Part shown: positions 60,856 through 64,000 of the stretch, one piece after another
How positions within the stretch are numbered: the stretch's first letter is position 1
Layout of the letters: each line of letters opens with the position of its first letter
DNA from: Denticeps clupeoides
Lineage: Eukaryota > Chordata > Actinopteri > Clupeiformes > Denticipitidae
Length of the DNA stretch: 64,000 nt
Direction of reading: 5' to 3'
Assembly: GCF_900700375.1 (NCBI RefSeq)
Contig: NC_041713.1
Span: 23,426,964-23,490,963 of the forward strand
The notes under the pieces: generated by a model
Database searches by the model: none
Told to the model about the DNA's origin: nothing
The model's input: only the letters and a program-made list of their open reading frames with translations
Translations under genes and position numbers: made by a program

Positions 60856-63800
60856 CATGTCTTTTTATGCTTATCATAAGAATATTTACACTTATTTCCT
60901 CCTCTTGAGCGGTTACTTGTTTTAATATCACATTACAGTCCACAAGACAAGTATGAAAGTGAAGTGAGAACACAACGAAATGTGTCCTCTGCATTTAACC
61001 CATCACTCTTGGTGAGCAGTGTGCGGCCATGACAGGCGCCCGGGGAGCAGTGTGTGGGGACTGTGCTTTGCTCAGTGGCACCTCAGTGGCACCTTTATTA
61101 GGCTCAGGTGGTTCTTAATGGTCTAATAATGAGTGGGGCAGGTTGTGAAGACATGTGGGCTGGAATGAAATCTTATTGGCAGAAGTTCCTCCAGGACCAG
61201 CGTTGGGAAACACTGATACAGACCACAGATCTGCAGATGTGGAGAAGTGGCTCACGTTTGTTAACTGGTTGTCCAGGGTCGACAGTCCTTTGGTAAACGG
61301 CCAGCTCAAACTGTACGACTAAAACTACATGTTCACAATTTATGTTCAGATACTTGGCTGCAACATGATTGCTCACTCTACAGGAGCAATATGAAAACGT
61401 CGGACTCCTGTGCCCGAAAGCAGAAACATCGAAGAGAATCCACATTAGTAGCCATGCTGAAAATCCTGTGGGCAGAATTGTTGCTGGGCGAGGCCACGAC
61501 AATAAAGGCTTTGGTGTGTCAGACACAACTCAACAAGCTGAGTGTCCATGTCACTCACTGTGCCAGCAGGATTGTAGTCAGTTCTTGGTTCGGTCATGCG
61601 CACTGAGGACAAACCTCAAAAGATGTGACCAAAAGAGGCATGCCTGGGCTATGAAACACCACCACGGAAGACAAGAAGGTGTTGAGGACTGATGAATAAA
61701 ACTTTCATTAATCCCATCACTGAACTGTTTGGAGGATTTGGTGCCAGAAGCCTTGTCAGGGCTGTTTTGGTGTGCAATATGGTGACCTGCTCATTAATAA
61801 TAATGTTATGGCTGATTGATATGAATCTACGCTGTGCTTAGTACAACCTGCTGCTATTCACACCTCAATCTGAGGTGAAAAGTGACATGATTGTCCTTAT
61901 GAAACACTGCAGCACAGCACACCGTGACAACGCAATGTGTCCTCTGATTTTACTACTTTGCTCGTTGACACCTTGGCGGTTTGGGATTTGAACTAGCAAC
62001 CTTCCGATTACAAATCCGCTTCCTTACCAACTAGCCCACCACTGCCCCACCTTCCTTTAACATGGCATTTAATAAAAAAAAAAATAAGATTTCAATAATA
62101 ATAATTTAACAATAATAAGATTTCCAAAGTGTACATATGAATGAGAGTCACCGCTCCATGATTCTGCAGTATATAGTACACATGATTACAATAAGTACAG
62201 TGTTACACAGTTTATTTTGGCTATTAGGTATCAGTACTCGGTATCCAATTGACAGCGGGTCAATTTCCAAAAAAACACCTCCAAACTCCGGAAAAGAATT
62301 GATGAAGTGTGCCTGCAGTTGTGTGGGCTACTCACAGAGAAGGCAGCCCAGTGTGGAATCTGTGGAGTCACTGGGGTACCACTGCGGGTCGTGGGTAGGG
62401 GATGGGATCCAGCTGCGTGCAGGGCTGTCTGAGGGGGAGGGAAGGAGTTTGGGAGTGTCATTCCCATTTAGTTTAGCAGAGGAGAGGGACACCCCATCGC
62501 CTGTAAAAAAAATAAAGGACAGACAGAGGAAATATTACCTACTCATACAAAGTACATCTTAATTAGTTCAATGTATACATGCTTACAAGCTAGACGTTAC
62601 CATACTGTGCAGAGTTGATGGCGAGCTCTATGATGGAGTCGCTAATTTGTGTGTGTGGTTCTCCAGACGGGAGTGACTCCTCGGGGGGGCCAGGAAGAGA
62701 TATGTCTAATAGGGATGCGACACTGGGAGGAGCCAGCAGGGAATCTGGTGCCCCCATGGGAGACGGTGGGGGTAGACTGTTTTGGAACGATTCCTGAAAA
62801 ATTAAGAGCGGTGTATGGCTGAATCTAACTCATGCGGAATATAATTAAAGCCAGTTTAAACAGAATTAAGTAAAAACAGAATCCCTTTATCTTACATCTG
62901 TTTGTTCTTCCTGAATGCTGGGCTGGGAAGGTGCCGGCACAGTGTCCGTGGTTTGCTCAAGCTCCATCACATCGTCCACAACAGGAGGGGCTTCAATCTG
63001 TCTACACGGGCTGTTTGGGATGATTCCCGCAGACTTGGCTGCAAAATCAATTGCACCTAATATGCAGGAAGTAAAGGGAGAAAGAAACAAAAATAAACAA
63101 ATAAATCACTAAATTTCCTGACCTCAAAGCACATGGTGATATATGAAGAGAAGGAGAGCCTTACTGGAGAGCTCAGTGGAAGAGGCTGGAGTGGAGGTGC
63201 TGGAGGGTGTGGCTTTGGACACGAAGGGGCGAGATAAAGGGAGACTAGACTGGATTGGCCGGAAAGAGCCAGTTCCTATGAAAAATAAAAAACAGAAAAA
63301 TAACCAATAAAGTAATTTACTGCAAGTTTTTCAGCACGTGTATGTTCAAGCATGTGAGTCACCTGTGGCTGAAGAATTGGAGAGGATGGAGAACGAACAG
63401 ACATGTGGCGATGTGTCACCTGTCGTCCGGGGCAACAGTGTTCTCTTCAAAAACAAAGGAACAAATAAATTGTCACTCTGCAGAAAAAGTGAGGAAAATG
63501 AGCCTTTACACCCAGACCCACCTGGACCACAAGTGGCTTCCTCAAAGGCCGACATCTACCCAGCTTCCGCTGCTTCGGGAGGAAAATATCGGACTGCACA
63601 CACAGAACAGTGATTTGATCAGAAGATGGTCTTGTTCACCTGAACTCCACCGCAACAAAGAACCTCATCGTAGGGCGGTAGTAGCCTAGGGGGAAACACA
63701 CTCGCCTACGGACCAGAAGACCCAGGTTCAAACCCCACTTACTACCCCTGAGCAAGACACTTAACCCTGAGTGTCTCCAGGGTGGACTGTCCCTGTAAAT

Positions 63801-64000
63801 ACTGACTGCAAGTCTCTCTGGATAAGGGCGTCTGGTAACTGCTGTAAATGTAGATCTGAATAACACATCTGGTTTCGTCTTGTACTCACGCTGATGGAGT
63901 CGAGCTGCTGGCGGAATGCAAGTTCTGCTTCCTTATTAGGGGAGAACATGCGTGAGTGGCGGGAGCTGTTGGGGGGCAGCGTGGTTGGCACCGCGAACAC
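59516..64000 (-). CDS. cramp1: cramp1 (cramped-like chromatin regulator), 3' part, nine exons
   Basis: Exons in transcript order are 64000(continues)-63890, 63593-63522, 63444-63363, 63275-63165, 63056-62896, 62793-62601, 62500-62336, 60761-60616 and 59635-59516. All phases agree. The product reads SSRHSRMFSPNKEAELAFRQ, SDIFLPKQRK, LRKPLVVQRTLLPR, VCSFSILSNSSATGTGSFRP, ASLLDISLPGPPEE, ISDSIIELAINSAQYGDGVS, HDPQWYPSDSTDSTLGCL, LLGPSLLDSNSHDSFQSRGL and a closing SSVDYIARFNDLAQELS. These match the C-terminal third of CRAMP1 as I remember it. Known role: nuclear SANT/Myb-domain protein, homologue of fly cramped, linked to linker-histone H1 gene expression. The SANT domain itself lies to the right, outside the window. 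This part is Ser/Pro-rich and probably disordered, apart from short conserved motifs. Confidence 0.9.
59863..60529. mobile_element. hAT-type non-autonomous element with perfect 8-bp target duplication
   Basis: The ends are TAGGGGTGCACAATTAATCA at the left and TAATTGTGCAGCCCTA-like at the right (CATAATTGTGCAGCCCTA), an inverted pair. Both sides are flanked by ATATTTGC (59855-59862 and 60530-60537), the 8-bp duplication expected of hAT transposition. No transposase frame. It is located in the last cramp1 intron, with a poly(T) run at 60158-60180 inside. Confidence 0.85.
60817..60852. repeat. (CA)n microsatellite
   Basis: About 18 CA units in a cramp1 intron. Confidence 0.95.
60955..61096 (-). 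repeat. Family A SINE, 3' part
   Basis: Reverse copy: GAAATGTGTCCTCTGCATTT, CATGACAGGCGCCCGGGGAG and GTGCTTTGCTCAGTGGCACC, with the last block duplicated (CCTCAGTGGCACC). The head is missing. Confidence 0.8.
61100..61870. other. Unrecognised cramp1 intron sequence
   Basis: Moderately GC-balanced DNA with two overlapping open frames of 107 and 71 codons on the + strand (61369-61692 and 61391-61606). Neither resembles a family I know, and the region is not obviously repetitive within the window. It may be a decayed transposable element. Confidence 0.3.
61874..62049 (-). repeat. Family A SINE with deleted centre
   Basis: Reverse copy: AACACTGCAGCACAGCACAC and CAATGTGTCCTCTGATTTTA. It then jumps to TTTGCTCGTTGACACCTTGG, GGGATTTGAACTAGCAACCT and the head complement. 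The GC-rich body is absent. Confidence 0.8.
63671..63852 (+). repeat. Family B SINE, full length, in a cramp1 intron
   Basis: GGCGGTAGTAGCCTAGGGGG (A-box head), ACACACTCGCCTACGGACCA, GACCCAGGTTCAAACCCCAC (B-box), TGAGCAAGACACTTAACCCT and GAGTGTCTCCAGGGTGGACT, with the tail CTGGATAAGGGCGTCTGGTAACTGCTGTAAATG. It gives the best view of the family's full layout. It ends about 40 bp before the cramp1 exon at 63890. Confidence 0.88.

Overview
This window looks like teleost fish nuclear DNA. The evidence is intron-rich vertebrate genes with GT..AG junctions, abundant CA/TA microsatellites, several Tc1/mariner-type elements, L2/CR1-like LINE pieces, and two abundant tRNA-headed SINE families. The SINE types remind me of clupeiform genomes such as Denticeps, but the species is only a guess. 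I see no LTR or other virus-derived element, no CRISPR array and no prokaryotic feature.

Eight protein-coding genes are supported by protein similarity from memory plus phase-consistent splice sites. On the + strand: the 3' part of vat1 (3034-13518), prohibitin phb (21923-25901), zinc-finger repressor znf652 (29906-36341), phosphatase phospho1 (41026-41904), small acetyltransferase-like natd1 (42513-44603) and mitochondrial tmem11 (50826-53892). On the - strand: short-chain dehydrogenase dhrs7b (58165-55007) and the 3' part of the chromatin regulator cramp1 (64000-59516). The tmem11 and dhrs7b genes converge. The gene order joins blocks that in human lie on 17q21 (VAT1; PHB1-ZNF652-PHOSPHO1), 17p11.2 (NATD1-TMEM11-DHRS7B) and 16p13.3 (CRAMP1).

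The genes do not form one pathway. phb and tmem11 encode mitochondrial inner-membrane organisers, and vat1 and dhrs7b are membrane-associated oxidoreductase-fold proteins. phospho1 belongs to skeletal mineralisation, and znf652 and cramp1 act in the nucleus. Introns and intergenic DNA are packed with repeats. Family A SINEs (about 18 copies or pieces) carry an A-box/B-box head and a conserved body. Family B SINEs end in the 'CGACTTACAATCAGTA' / 'GATAAGGGCGTCTGGTAAATG' tail. Family C is a short inverted-repeat DNA element (three copies), and D is an unnamed GC-rich repeat (two copies). Several are nested, which gives a relative insertion history.

I did not find a clearly novel biological system. 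The items most worth checking are paired ACTACA-TTCCC (ZNF143/THAP11-like) sites at tmem11, the nested and tandemly duplicated SINEs, a hAT element with a perfect 8-bp target duplication in cramp1, an ATG-repeat at the dhrs7b start, and an orphan exon-like segment near 50.35 kb.
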